Part shown: piece by piece, positions 16,706-24,186 of the stretch
Position numbering within the stretch: the first letter of the stretch is position 1
How the letters are laid out: the number at the start of each line of letters is the position of its first letter
IMG/VR virus record: IMGVR_UViG_3300028025_003127
Location: 1-32,351 of that record
Reading direction: 5' to 3' (one strand)
From: a virus
Length of the DNA stretch: 32,351 bases
Program-made: the position numbers and the translations under genes
The notes under the pieces: generated by a model
What the model saw: only the letters and a program-made list of their open reading frames with translations
What the model was told of the DNA's origin: nothing
Database searches by the model: none

Positions 16706-17272
16706 CTATACCGTCTTGATGGTGACTGCTTGCGCTTCCGGATGCACGACAAAGCCAGCCTTTAGGGCATCCGCTGGATGCTCAAGCATGGCGCTCTTGA
16801 TTGGCTCTGGAAGTTGGCTAACCAAGATGGATTCCTTGATTTTGATGGCAGCGGGGCAGTTCTTCCTTGCCCATGCCAAGGCTGTATCCTCAGACTCCAC
16901 GGCAACCTTTGGAGCCAGTGTACGGAAGCCAACCGTACCATAGGGACACGTCCAGGTCTTACCCTTCAGGCTGCCGTCAGCCTTGCGCGGTAGTTGGCTC
17001 ATTGCGTACTCCTGCAGCTGGGCGTTGTACTGAGACTCCAGCCATTCAAGCCGTGCTGAGTGCTTGCCGATCAGGTTCTGGCAGTTCTGCATGATGGCAT
17101 ACATCTTCTTAGTCTCGGCATCGATGGCTGCCTCGATGTCCATACGCTTCCGCATTACCAACAGTGCGAGGTCTTCAGGTGACTCGTTACCCTTGATCCA
17201 ACCTGAAGCAGGGCCGGCATACTCGCCCGTTTCTTCGTCCCACAGTTCGCCGTCTATGATCTCAAAACCCAT
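16706..17272 (-). CDS. Gam/Gp157-like DNA-end or nuclease-inhibitor family protein
   Basis: 188 residues. A long N-terminal helix (about 38-90, KRMDIEAAIDAETKKMYAIMQNC ... LEWLESQYNAQL) is followed by the KTWTCPYGTVGFRTLAPKVAVE segment and a helix pair. This layout is shared by Mu Gam, which protects linear DNA ends from RecBCD-like nucleases, and by siphovirus Gp157 proteins. The presence of an ERF recombinase in the same operon makes the Gam-like role attractive. No close similarity could be tested. It has a GGGAGATAGGC ribosome site inside the end of the upstream gene. Confidence 0.55.
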   Translation of the reverse strand: MGFEIIDGELWDEETGEYAGPASGWIKGNESPEDLALLVMRKRMDIEAAIDAETKKMYAIMQNCQNLIGKHSARLEWLESQYNAQLQEYAMSQLPRKADGSLKGKTWTCPYGTVGFRTLAPKVAVESEDTALAWARKNCPAAIKIKESILVSQLPEPIKSAMLEHPADALKAGFVVHPEAQAVTIKTV

Positions 17273-17493
17273 TGCCTATCTCCCTTCAGGTCTTCAGGTG
17301 ACCCAACCCATGAAAACTGCTTTTTGTATGCAAGTTCTACGGTGAAGCCAGCACCGCGATTGATTGGGATAACCCAGTAGCCGTTAGCGTTCATCGTTAC
17401 CATCTGATGGTGTTTGTACTTGCCATCGGTGTAGGTCATGCCCTGCTCCATGGCTTTCTTCAGCAACCACACCGCATCGTTCTTGCTTATCAT
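17254..17493 (-). CDS. Small hypothetical protein
   Basis: 79 residues; no family recognised. I chose ATG at 17493 because it overlaps the stop of the upstream gene (ATGA) and follows GGGAGGTAGTGA. The product starts MISKNDAVWLLKKAMEQG and is rich in aromatic residues and strand-like segments (GYWVIPINRGAGF). Its end overlaps the next gene by 19 bases. It lies between a Tad2-like gene and the Gam-like gene; nothing more can be said about function. Confidence 0.6.
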   Translation of the reverse strand: MISKNDAVWLLKKAMEQGMTYTDGKYKHHQMVTMNANGYWVIPINRGAGFTVELAYKKQFSWVGSPEDLKGDRQWVLRS

Positions 17494-17723
17494 TTCACTA
17501 CCTCCCATGTAAGCACAATCCAATCATTTGCCGTTAGATCATCCATATCAAGACCAATCGTATACTCAATCATGTCGTAATCGTCACCTAAGTCACCCAT
17601 ATATGTGTGCCTTACAAACCTAGAATTATCGGTGTCATAGAAGTAATAGAAGTCATCTTCCCAATCACTGCGTCTGAATGGTAATCCCTTCTCAATCGAT
17701 GGCGTTAGTTCGTGTAGTTTCAT
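17490..17723 (-). CDS. Tad2-like (DUF2829-type) small protein, member A
   Basis: 77 residues. The outline LTPSIEKGLPFRRSDWEDDF, then an acidic middle, then DLTANDWIVL matches a set of five other small proteins here: a start helix ending in L..G, a basic residue, x3, Trp, about 40 variable residues, and DW near the end. The Tad2-like family includes phage proteins that bind the Thoeris immune signal. The only leftward copy, it lies between ERF and a small hypothetical gene. Its DNA is AT-richer than the flanks. The match is by pattern only, and signal binding is an inference. Confidence 0.5.
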   Translation of the reverse strand: MKLHELTPSIEKGLPFRRSDWEDDFYYFYDTDNSRFVRHTYMGDLGDDYDMIEYTIGLDMDDLTANDWIVLTWEVVK

Positions 17724-18205
17724 CTACTGAGTGGCCTTCCCGGCGCTGGTCTTACCGGCTCATCAATAACAATGTTGCCCTGTGGCCCTCTACGAAACGA
17801 TTCCTGCGGGGTTACCGCTCCGTTTGCGTCATCATCCTCATCTGCCGATATTGCGAGCAGGGCGGACACAGAGTAGCGGCGGCCATAGGTAAGAGCTGAA
17901 CCCAACCCGTGAGCATCCGGCTTGGTTACCGGGATGGTTACCGTGGTACTGATCCACTCACCTGATGTATGGATGATGCGAGATTCTACGGTCACTGCCT
18001 GCATTGCCTGCGGCTCTTGGCTGCCCTGCGTAAGCATCAAGCCGTTTGAGGTAAGGATAGGGCGCAGGGTGTCCAAGATGGAATCCAAGGTTACGTACTT
18101 ACTGCGGAAGGCGGGGTTTTTACCCTCCTTGCTGATGCCCTGCATTTGGCTTTGTGCCTTGATAAGGGAAGGGGCAATAGCCCCTATGGTTTCACTACTA
18201 GTCAT
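17720..18205 (-). CDS. erf: ERF-family single-strand annealing protein
   Basis: 161 residues. The family core is visible: GKNPAFRSKYVTLDSILDTLRP near residues 28-50, and GLGSALTYGRRYSVSALLAI with DEDDDAN near 108-133. ERF proteins anneal single strands during phage recombination and genome circularisation. The Pro-rich tail (PVRPAPGRPLSR) is likely flexible. The start overlaps the upstream stop (ATGA), and the stop overlaps the next start; GGGAGATAAAGA precedes the ATG. The Gam-like gene downstream suggests a recombination cassette. Confidence 0.85.
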   Translation of the reverse strand: MTSSETIGAIAPSLIKAQSQMQGISKEGKNPAFRSKYVTLDSILDTLRPILTSNGLMLTQGSQEPQAMQAVTVESRIIHTSGEWISTTVTIPVTKPDAHGLGSALTYGRRYSVSALLAISADEDDDANGAVTPQESFRRGPQGNIVIDEPVRPAPGRPLSR

Positions 18206-18441
18206 TCTTTATCTCCCTCTGTATCTGGGTCAGTAATGCTGATCCAAACGGTTTTATCGTTGAACTTGATTAGGTTGCCTTCAATAAAAAACTTGCTGTT
18301 CTTATCACGCTCGTAGATGAGCCAGTCTTGGGCTTCATCTAACGTCAGCTCGTGAGAAGTTTTCAAACCGTGAGCCGTGATGATCTTGCCTTCTTCGTCG
18401 GCATCCTCAACCATAGTGTAGGCTTGTCTAAAAAGTGTCAT
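18202..18441 (-). CDS. Small hypothetical protein
   Basis: 79 residues, acidic, with no recognised family. It contains a helical start (MTLFRQAYTMVEDADEEGK) and strand pairs in the second half (KFFIEGNLIKFNDKTVWISITD). A ribosome site (CGGGAGAATAACG-ATG) precedes it. It overlaps ERF, so it is made from the same mRNA. The layout 'DEAQDWLIYERD' loosely recalls the DW ending of Tad2-like proteins, but the rest does not fit. Confidence 0.6.
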   Translation of the reverse strand: MTLFRQAYTMVEDADEEGKIITAHGLKTSHELTLDEAQDWLIYERDKNSKFFIEGNLIKFNDKTVWISITDPDTEGDKE

Positions 18442-18443
18442 CG

Positions 18444-18692
18444 TTATTCTCCCGTTACGTGGTTGGATGCGTCAGCGTTGTAATCGTCTGGATCTGCAAT
18501 CTTGATGCAGACATCGCCCATGCCAAAGATAACCACGTCATCTTCTACCCGGATATCTTCGTCTTCACACTCGTTGATTGCGTCAATGGCTTCGTGAAGA
18601 TCGATGTCATGAAGTCCGGATGGGCTACTGAGCTGAAGGCCCATGCCTTCTTCGATTGCCCACTTGACTGTTGCGATTGCTGATGCCTTCAT
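18444..18692 (-). CDS. Small acidic hypothetical protein
   Basis: 82 residues; strongly acidic (DEDIRVEDDVVIFG), with no membrane segment and no family recognised. ATG 18692 is chosen for the perfect ribosome site AAGGAGATAAGACA directly before it; a longer frame upstream would run through a hairpin. The same leader sequence, GGAGATAAGACA-ATG, is found before the neighbouring gene (18964). Its start lies right after a hairpin at 18706-18723. Confidence 0.62.
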   Translation of the reverse strand: MKASAIATVKWAIEEGMGLQLSSPSGLHDIDLHEAIDAINECEDEDIRVEDDVVIFGMGDVCIKIADPDDYNADASNHVTGE

Positions 18693-18705
18693 TGTCTTAT
18701 CTCCT

Positions 18706-18723
18706 TGCCCCCTTTCGGGGGCA
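18706..18723 (-). repeat. GC-rich hairpin inside leftward operon
   Basis: TGCCCCC/GGGGGCA with a 4-base loop separates two small genes. In the leftward direction there is no U-tract but an AAGGAG ribosome site follows at once, so it may stabilise or separate the mRNA segments rather than terminate. Confidence 0.6.
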
Positions 18724-18730
18724 TTGCAAC

Positions 18731-18964
18731 TTAAAACCGAACTACAGTAGGAATCCATTCAGGAATCCGGCTCGTGACTACTCCTCTTTGATAACGCACC
18801 GAAGCCATCTTGTTAGATCCTTCAAATACATCAAATGAAGCACCATTGTTTTTGAACTGTTGAACGCCCGCACTTATTGCATCATCAACTGATTGGTATA
18901 AACCATAGCTCTGATATCGCCGATAAATTCCAACCCAAGCCTTGAGTTCAAACTGTCTGTCCAT
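18731..18964 (-). CDS. First gene of leftward operon, hypothetical
   Basis: 77 residues; the start ATG 18964 has AGGAGATAAGACA and lies about 34 bases after the -10 box of a strong leftward promoter. The product (MDRQFELKAWVGIYRRYQSY ... FKNNGASFDVFEGSNKMASVRY) has one helix with many aromatics and then strands. No family is recognised. As first gene of the early leftward operon it could be a host-takeover protein, but that is a guess from its position. Confidence 0.65.
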   Translation of the reverse strand: MDRQFELKAWVGIYRRYQSYGLYQSVDDAISAGVQQFKNNGASFDVFEGSNKMASVRYQRGVVTSRIPEWIPTVVRF

Positions 18965-18997
18965 TGTCTTATCTCCTGTACCGCTTGGTACATCAAC

Positions 18998-19026
18998 AAT
19001 ATACACCGGCAATATATATGTGTCAA
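18998..19026 (-). promoter_or_regulatory. Strong leftward sigma70-type promoter
   Basis: On the minus strand TTGACA (19026-19021), a 17-base spacer and TATATT (19003-18998) form a near-consensus promoter for the operon at 18964-16384. Confidence 0.82.
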
Positions 19027-19036
19027 GGGCTTGACA
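19021..19036. promoter_or_regulatory. Palindromic operator candidate joining the two -35 boxes
   Basis: TGTCAAGGGCTTGACA has 7-base inverted arms around GG. Each arm contains the -35 box of one of the two diverging promoters. A dimeric repressor bound here would cover both. The XRE-type regulator encoded at 19068 is the natural candidate; no binding evidence exists. Confidence 0.5.
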
Positions 19037-19067
19037 GAATAATATATTCGTGTGGTATATATAGAGC
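19031..19067 (+). promoter_or_regulatory. Rightward promoter, probably leaderless, before the XRE regulator
   Basis: TTGACA (19031-19036) is followed by TGTGG-TATATA (19051-19061) and, six bases on, ATG 19068. The 19-base spacer is long for sigma70. The -10 to ATG spacing equals that of the three TGTGGGATACT elements, and 8 of 11 bases match. Transcription would start at or beside the ATG. Confidence 0.6.
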
Positions 19068-19292
19068 ATGATTAGAGGACTTACACAACAGGAGCTGGCA
19101 CGGCGGACTGGTTTCACCCAGCCACGTATCAGCGACTACATGACAGGCAAAAAGGCTCCGGGTGATACCAGCCTTCTCAAGCTCGCAGAAGCGATGGACA
19201 TGGATCCAGCGGAACTCTCAAAGCAGTTGATGCTACGTAGGACACTCCGCAAGGGTAAAGCACCGGAAGCACCAGAGCAACCGGGCGAATAG
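19068..19292 (+). CDS. XRE-type HTH regulator, small
   Basis: 74 residues. The HTH is clear: LTQQELARRTGFTQPRISDYMTGKKAPGDTSLLKLAEAM (residues 4-42). The rest is a short basic tail, with no dimerisation or protease domain, so it looks Cro-like and not like a full CI repressor. There is no ribosome site before the ATG, which fits a leaderless mRNA. It sits at the junction of two divergent early operons and is likely to regulate them. With no integrase found, this does not prove lysogeny. Confidence 0.8.
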   Translation: MIRGLTQQELARRTGFTQPRISDYMTGKKAPGDTSLLKLAEAMDMDPAELSKQLMLRRTLRKGKAPEAPEQPGE

Positions 19293-19313
19293 GTAGATAG
19301 GGAGATAAAGAAG

Positions 19314-19622
19314 ATGCGACGATGCAACGAATGTGGAAACTCGGTAGAAGATACAGACAAGATGTGTACGGCTTGCCGGTTGGCAGAATGGCGGCACTTC
19401 CAAACCTTGGAGATGAACAAAAGAAATAGGCAGAATGCCTTGGATGCTAACCGGGCTGCATACCTTGGACGTAAGAAAGCAATCAAGGACAGCATCAAGG
19501 CTGGTGTTATTACTGCTATATCGGTTCTGCTTTTCTTGGCGCTTGTGTCTGCCACACGTGATGCCATCCGTTATGAGTGGGAGACTAAGCCAGCGATGCT
19601 CAAGGCTAACGGTGTCAAGTAG
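19314..19622 (+). CDS. Zinc-ribbon membrane protein, hypothetical
   Basis: 102 residues. The start MRRCNECGNSVEDTDKMCTAC carries a CxxC...CxxC zinc-ribbon pattern. One hydrophobic helix lies near residues 60-80 (AGVITAISVLLFLALVSAT). The order (zinc ribbon, basic linker, TM helix) recalls small phage inner-membrane proteins. A ribosome site (GGGAGATAAAGAAG) is present. The end overlaps the methyltransferase GTG. Function unknown. Confidence 0.65.
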   Translation: MRRCNECGNSVEDTDKMCTACRLAEWRHFQTLEMNKRNRQNALDANRAAYLGRKKAIKDSIKAGVITAISVLLFLALVSATRDAIRYEWETKPAMLKANGVK

Positions 19623-20617
19623 TGAATACATATACATTATTACAAGGGCATTGCCTCGATGTGTTGAAGACATTACCGGATGAGTCTGTGCAGACCTGCA
19701 TTACATCACCTCCATACTTTGGGCTAAGGGACTATGGATGCGGTGGGCAGATTGGCTTGGAAAGTACACCAGAACAGTTTGTTCAATCATTGGTTGATGT
19801 GTTTGCGGAAGTTCACCGAGTGCTAAAGAAAGACGGCACACTGTGGCTCAACCTTGGTGATAGTTATGCTGCACAGCGTAGCGGTACATCCATGCCAGCA
19901 GAAACGTTAGCGGGTGGTGTTGGTGGTAAAGGTAACAAGGCTGCACACCGTGGCCATGATGGCGCAGCTGGACACGCTCACCGTAATGCCAGCAATATAG
20001 GACTAAAACACAAAGACCTGATAGGCATCCCTTGGCGTGTTGCTTTTGCCCTTCAGCAGTACGGCTGGTATCTACGGCAGGACATCATCTGGCACAAGCC
20101 TAACCCTATGCCTGAATCGGTAACCGACCGATGCACCAAGGCACACGAGTACATCTTTCTGCTGTCAAAGTCAGACCGCTACTTTTACGACAATGAAGCC
20201 ATCAAGGAACCTGTATCCGATACAAGCCTGAAACGTGCCGAGTACGGATGGAACTGCGACAGACCAAGCACGAAGAACGCAAGCATGGGTGGCACAGGCA
20301 TTCACACTGAGAAGATGGGAACACGCTTTGTCAATCCTTCCGGACGCAACAAGCGAAGCGTCTGGACTGTATGCACAAAGCCCTACAAGGGCGCACACTT
20401 TGCCGTATACCCAACCGAACTGATACGACCTTGTATCCTTGCCGGTAGCCGTCCCGGTGACACCGTGCTTGACCCATTCAACGGGAGCGGTACAACTGGT
20501 TTTGTATCAATGGAAGAACGGCGCAAGTACATCGGGATTGATATCAACGATGAGTACTTAGCCATTGCAGATGCTCGAATCAAATCAGCTCAGGTTCAAG
20601 AACAGATGGACTTTTAG
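19622..20617 (+). CDS. DNA methyltransferase, beta class (N6-adenine or N4-cytosine)
   Basis: 331 residues, starting at GTG in a TAGTG overlap. The catalytic motif TSPPYFG is at residues 28-34 and the SAM-binding DPFNGSGTT at 284-292, so the motif order is beta class. The TSPPY form is common in N4-cytosine enzymes but is also found in adenine enzymes, so the modified base is unsettled. A variable region between the motifs (about 80-250) would give target specificity. No restriction nuclease lies beside it, so the enzyme probably protects the phage DNA or alters gene control. The following sigma gene overlaps its stop (TAGTG). Confidence 0.88.
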   Translation: MNTYTLLQGHCLDVLKTLPDESVQTCITSPPYFGLRDYGCGGQIGLESTPEQFVQSLVDVFAEVHRVLKKDGTLWLNLGDSYAAQRSGTSMPAETLAGGVGGKGNKAAHRGHDGAAGHAHRNASNIGLKHKDLIGIPWRVAFALQQYGWYLRQDIIWHKPNPMPESVTDRCTKAHEYIFLLSKSDRYFYDNEAIKEPVSDTSLKRAEYGWNCDRPSTKNASMGGTGIHTEKMGTRFVNPSGRNKRSVWTVCTKPYKGAHFAVYPTELIRPCILAGSRPGDTVLDPFNGSGTTGFVSMEERRKYIGIDINDEYLAIADARIKSAQVQEQMDF

Positions 20618-21438
20618 TGCAGGTAAGACCAAGCATTATTCGGCAGACGCTCCGGGCTCTATCCAAGGCACCGGAGCGTTTGTTGTCTCACGACGAAATG
20701 ATTCTGCTCCACTACGGCTGGGCTAACGGCATCCAAAAGGATGAGTGCTTTGATGCTATGATTCGGCACAACTTCGCATTCATCCGCGAAGTATGCAAGG
20801 TCATCAAGCACAAGGAACACTTTGTAGATGCTTGCCAATACTGCGTTGAAGGCTTGATTCGTGCAATCGAAAAGTGGGAACCTGAGCGTGGGTTGCGCTT
20901 CTCTACTTACGCACATCCTTGGATTTACCAGAAGCTTAGGCGGTATCAATCCAACCAATACCGCACAATCCGCATAGCCGAACACGCACTGGTCAAGTGG
21001 CATAAGTTGAAACGCTTCTACGTCATACTGGAACTGGAGTTGCGTAGACCACCAACCGATGAAGAGTTATCCGAACGCTCTGGGATGACCCTTGAAACCA
21101 TTGAGATATGCCGCACGGCTTCCGGCATCGAGCCAGTCTCCATTGAGACCCCAGTACAAGGTAGTCAGTTGGTGCTAGGTGATACTGCGATATTTGGATC
21201 TACGCAGAGCGCAGAGGATGAGTATTTCTCCGAGTCTGAAGGCGGTACGCTGATGACGGCTTTAGGCGCTCTTGATGACGAGATCCGGCAGATGATAGCC
21301 TTGCACCTTGGGCTTGATGGACGTGTACCGCAGACCATCCACATGGTAGCCAGCCGCTACCGCATACCTCCGGCAGTAGTCAAAGAGCGCATCCACAAAG
21401 CACTAGCGCAACTAAGGGTAATCCATGAAGCATCTTGA
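20617..21438 (+). CDS. Sigma-70 family RNA polymerase sigma factor
   Basis: 273 residues; GTG start in a TAGTG overlap. Region 2 is visible at about 45-120 (NFAFIREVCKVIKHKE ... GLIRAIEKWEPERGLRFSTYAHPWIYQKLRR), including the core-binding and -10 recognition part. Region 3 follows (LRRPPTDEELSERSGMTLETIE), and region 4 ends the protein (ALDDEIRQMIALHLGLDGR ... IPPAVVKERIHKALAQLRVI). There is no region 1.1. It could direct polymerase to late promoters; the repeated TGTGGGATACT element before the head genes is the best target candidate. That link is inference. It overlaps the nuclease gene by 14 bases. Confidence 0.85.
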   Translation: MQVRPSIIRQTLRALSKAPERLLSHDEMILLHYGWANGIQKDECFDAMIRHNFAFIREVCKVIKHKEHFVDACQYCVEGLIRAIEKWEPERGLRFSTYAHPWIYQKLRRYQSNQYRTIRIAEHALVKWHKLKRFYVILELELRRPPTDEELSERSGMTLETIEICRTASGIEPVSIETPVQGSQLVLGDTAIFGSTQSAEDEYFSESEGGTLMTALGALDDEIRQMIALHLGLDGRVPQTIHMVASRYRIPPAVVKERIHKALAQLRVIHEAS

Positions 21439-21784
21439 AGACCGCGAGCAGATAGCCTTGATTACTTGGGTACGCTTGATGCAGACAAAGCACCCTGAGC
21501 TTGCAACTATCTACCATTGCCCTAACGGTGGGCATCGTGACATCAGGACAGCTGCAAAGTTCAAAGCCATGGGTGTACGTGCCGGTGTCTGGGACATCTT
21601 CCTACCTTGCCCCGTACCCGGTTTGTATATCGAGATGAAGGCTGGTAAGGGTAGGCTAACACCGGGGCAGGTTTCCTTCCGTGATGCGCTTCAGCCGCAC
21701 GGGTATAAGTTTGTGGTGGCTTACTCTTGGCATGATGCAGCCAAGGCAATAGCGGATCATGTGGGCTTTACCTTTGATGTATGA
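21425..21784 (+). CDS. VRR-NUC domain nuclease
   Basis: 119 residues. The fold is recognised by EDREQIALITWVRLMQTKHP at the start, then CPNGGHRD, GVRAGVWDIFLPCPVPGLYIEMKAGKGRLTPGQ. The D of VWDIF and the E.K of YIEMKA are the PD-(D/E)XK catalytic residues. These stand-alone VRR-NUC proteins act on branched or nicked DNA in phage replication and recombination. Its place between the sigma gene and the primase fits. The gene is followed by a terminator. Confidence 0.85.
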   Translation: MKHLEDREQIALITWVRLMQTKHPELATIYHCPNGGHRDIRTAAKFKAMGVRAGVWDIFLPCPVPGLYIEMKAGKGRLTPGQVSFRDALQPHGYKFVVAYSWHDAAKAIADHVGFTFDV

Positions 21785-21831
21785 TGCCTTGTCGGTCTAA
21801 CCGGCTACTTGATATGCATGGTCAAGTATGC

Positions 21832-21867
21832 AACCCGCTCACCTGTACCTGAGCGGGTTTTGCTTTT
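21832..21867 (+). terminator. Rho-independent terminator after the nuclease gene
   Basis: A 10-bp stem (AACCCGCTCA / TGAGCGGGTT) with an 8-base loop is followed by TTGCTTTT. It ends the regulator-methylase-sigma-nuclease operon. A shorter ACTTGA/TCAAGT hairpin lies just before it. TATAAT at 21872-21877 might be the -10 of the next unit, but no -35 is seen. Confidence 0.8.
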
Positions 21868-21887
21868 GATGTATAATGTGACTGTTC

Positions 21888-21967
21888 CTTTCTGTATGGA
21901 ATAGGCTTTGCCAGCCCCCGGCTGATCCCCGGGGGTTTCCAACAGAACGGAAACAACATACAGAAAG
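21888..21967 (+). promoter_or_regulatory. Structured leader of the primase gene
   Basis: Two inverted repeats are nested: CTTTCTGTATG/CATACAGAAAG (11 bp, 21888-21898 with 21957-21967) outside, and a 7-bp all-GC stem CCCCCGG/CCGGGGG (21915-21921 with 21929-21935) inside. A TGGAA/TTCCA pair can add another helix between them. The outer stem ends 10 bases before the primase ATG, and there is no good ribosome site. It may be a cis-acting RNA or a replication structure. Confidence 0.5.
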
Positions 21968-21977
21968 TAGTAACCCC

Positions 21978-22847
21978 ATGGCAACTCCTGCCACGGATGC
22001 GGGTCAGGCTATCGCCTTTCTCCGGCATCTATTCAAGCCGTACTCTGACGGCTTCATCGAGATTCGACCTTTGTCTAAGGTCAAGCCCCACGCTAACCGC
22101 ACAACGTACCGCCTTCCGCATTGCCTGAAGGGTGAAGAGGGTCAAGCGCTTACACAGCACATCATCAGCCTTGCCATTCGTGGCTATGATGTCTATGTAG
22201 GTGTGTGTCCAAGGGCTGCACCTGAAGGGCCAGGACGTAAGCTCGGTAAAGAATCTATTGAGCAGGTCGGGGCAGTCTGGATTGATTTGGATTCCAAGGT
22301 ACCCGGCAGTAGTCAAGGTTTACTTGACAACTGCGACATCGTGATTCATACCGGTAATGGTTGGCACGGCTACGTGATGCTTCCTGCCGTTGCTAACTGC
22401 CGCAACACCAAAGACCGAACGGCCATTGAGTCAAAGATTCGGTCTTGGCAAAACTCTATAATCCTTGGCACTGATCCGGTAGGCAACGTCGATAGGATTC
22501 TAAGGGTACCCGGCACCATCAACTGGAAGGAACCAGACAACCCCAAGGCGGTAACCCTTTTGAAGGGTGGCGCAATGCGTCCAATCCACAAGGTTTCCTT
22601 GTTGGTTCGTCATCTGGAGGATGCCCGATTAGACGCTCTGCTGGCTTCCGCAAAGCAAGGGCAGCTTGGGCGAGCCGTACCCCGTATCCGTCATGCAAGC
22701 GGTAGGATAACCGACCTACTGGATGTGTTCTTCCTTGAAGCCGAGGAAGCCTGCATGGCGTTTGAAAGCAACCCCGCTTGGGAATACCGGTTAGATATCG
22801 TCCGTGCCGACCTGCCGGAAGTTATGGAGTACTACTTTGGATCCTAA
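21978..22847 (+). CDS. Primase-polymerase-like (archaeo-eukaryotic-type) replication protein
   Basis: 289 residues. The PrimPol/RepB pattern is visible: GAVWIDLDSK (catalytic acidic pair), IVIHTGNGWHGYVML (the His/Gly strand), and DPVGNVDRILRVPGTINWK (the third acidic residue and the typical close). Such proteins make primers for DNA synthesis. The helicase-like protein follows at once with overlap, so the two form the replication module. ATG 21978 lies after a structured leader with weak ribosome site. The C-terminal part (about 215-289) is a helical extension. Confidence 0.82.
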   Translation: MATPATDAGQAIAFLRHLFKPYSDGFIEIRPLSKVKPHANRTTYRLPHCLKGEEGQALTQHIISLAIRGYDVYVGVCPRAAPEGPGRKLGKESIEQVGAVWIDLDSKVPGSSQGLLDNCDIVIHTGNGWHGYVMLPAVANCRNTKDRTAIESKIRSWQNSIILGTDPVGNVDRILRVPGTINWKEPDNPKAVTLLKGGAMRPIHKVSLLVRHLEDARLDALLASAKQGQLGRAVPRIRHASGRITDLLDVFFLEAEEACMAFESNPAWEYRLDIVRADLPEVMEYYFGS

Positions 22848-24186
22848 AATTACATCTATCTGGGACATCCCAGACTTTCCAGACCCTAAGCCGGAACGGA
22901 AGCAACGACAGCCCGGTGAGTATGACGGTGACGGTACCCTTGCTAAACTTAGGCAACGACACCCTGAAGGCGGCGGGCCTTACGGTGGCAGGGACAATGC
23001 GCTAACGGCTTGCGTTGGCTACATGAGATCCACACGGCTAGACATTGATTACGCCATGCCTGCAATCCTTGACTGGAACAAACGGCTATGTGATCCGCCG
23101 CTTGAAGATTATCAAGTATATGAAAAGGTCGGCAGGGCTTGGGCAGAATGGAAAGATTCCGACCTGCCACCGCTAACACCTGCCATGCTCCGTGCTGAAC
23201 TTGAAGCGCCCATAGAAGAAAAAGACCCTATTGAATGGATGACCTGGGCGGATATCAAAGCCAAGGTTGCAGAGCTTGGGCCATTACGCTGGATTGTTCC
23301 CGACATGATTATGAACCGGGGGCTTACCTTCATTAGCGCAACATCGGGAGGCGGTAAGTCTTGGGCAGCTCTTGACCTACTCAGGGCTACGATGGGTGGC
23401 GGGATGTGGCTTGGTTCGCTTGAGTGTACAAAAGCAAACGTTATGTACATCGATGAAGAGATGGGGTGTCAGGTTTTCTTTGACCGTGCCGACCAACTAG
23501 GCATGGCACCGGAGAACATTATCTATTCCGATCATCAGCGCATCAAGCTTGAAAACCCAAAGCACATGGCATCCATTCTGCGGAAGATTGAAGCCCTCAA
23601 GATTGACATCGTTATTGTGGATACGTTGGTACGTGTTCACGGCTTAGACGAAAACAGCAACACCGAGATGGCACGGTTGTACGGGTTGTTTTGCCAGATG
23701 AAAGATTGCGGTGCTGCCATCGTGGTACTTCACCACAATCGAAAGTCAGGCAGTGAGGGTGGCATCGGTCACGAGCAGATGCGCGGGGCAGGTGACATCG
23801 TGAGCCAAGCCGATACGGTTTTCTCAATATCGCACAAACTTGAGAATGATACCTACACGATGATTACAACCAAGAACCGGCACTGGCGGCACAAGGAGCG
23901 ACAACCCGCAGTGTCTTGGACTATCGGCCCACAAGATGGGCGCTTGAGCCTCGTACACGCCGAACCTGAGGGCTTTGCTGCCAGAGTTGGTCAATCTACC
24001 ACTGATGCCATTCTTGCTTGTGTTGAGGCAAATCCCGGAGTTGGTAAGAACATCATTCATGCCAAGGTCGGAGGGCGCAAGCAAACGGTACTAGATGCCA
24101 TCGATGAGTTGGTTCGTGAGAACCTTTTAGACGCTGAGGCATCGCTGCGTGGTGGCTATCGTTACACCAAGAAGGGAGCCATTTGA
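22837..24186 (+). CDS. Replicative helicase, RecA-like RepA/AAA_25 type
   Basis: About 449 residues. The ATPase motif ISATSGGGKSWAALD (Walker A at about 170-176) is followed by MYIDEEMGC, KIDIVIVDTLVRVHG (Walker B) and IVVLHHNRKSGSEGG, as in RepA/RSF1010-type ring helicases. The C-terminus (about 380-449) has a winged-helix outline (TTDAILACVEANPGVGKNIIHAKVGGRKQTVLDAIDELV). I prefer the TTG at 22837 because GGAG lies seven bases before it; GTG 22804 would extend the overlap with the primase. Helicase plus primase makes a self-contained replication start unit. Confidence 0.85.
   Translation: MDPKITSIWDIPDFPDPKPERKQRQPGEYDGDGTLAKLRQRHPEGGGPYGGRDNALTACVGYMRSTRLDIDYAMPAILDWNKRLCDPPLEDYQVYEKVGRAWAEWKDSDLPPLTPAMLRAELEAPIEEKDPIEWMTWADIKAKVAELGPLRWIVPDMIMNRGLTFISATSGGGKSWAALDLLRATMGGGMWLGSLECTKANVMYIDEEMGCQVFFDRADQLGMAPENIIYSDHQRIKLENPKHMASILRKIEALKIDIVIVDTLVRVHGLDENSNTEMARLYGLFCQMKDCGAAIVVLHHNRKSGSEGGIGHEQMRGAGDIVSQADTVFSISHKLENDTYTMITTKNRHWRHKERQPAVSWTIGPQDGRLSLVHAEPEGFAARVGQSTTDAILACVEANPGVGKNIIHAKVGGRKQTVLDAIDELVRENLLDAEASLRGGYRYTKKGAI

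Noticed and set aside
21872-21877. TATAAT as the -10 box of the primase operon
   Set aside because: It overlaps the terminator tail and no -35 or extended -10 is seen at proper spacing, so it was not listed as a promoter.
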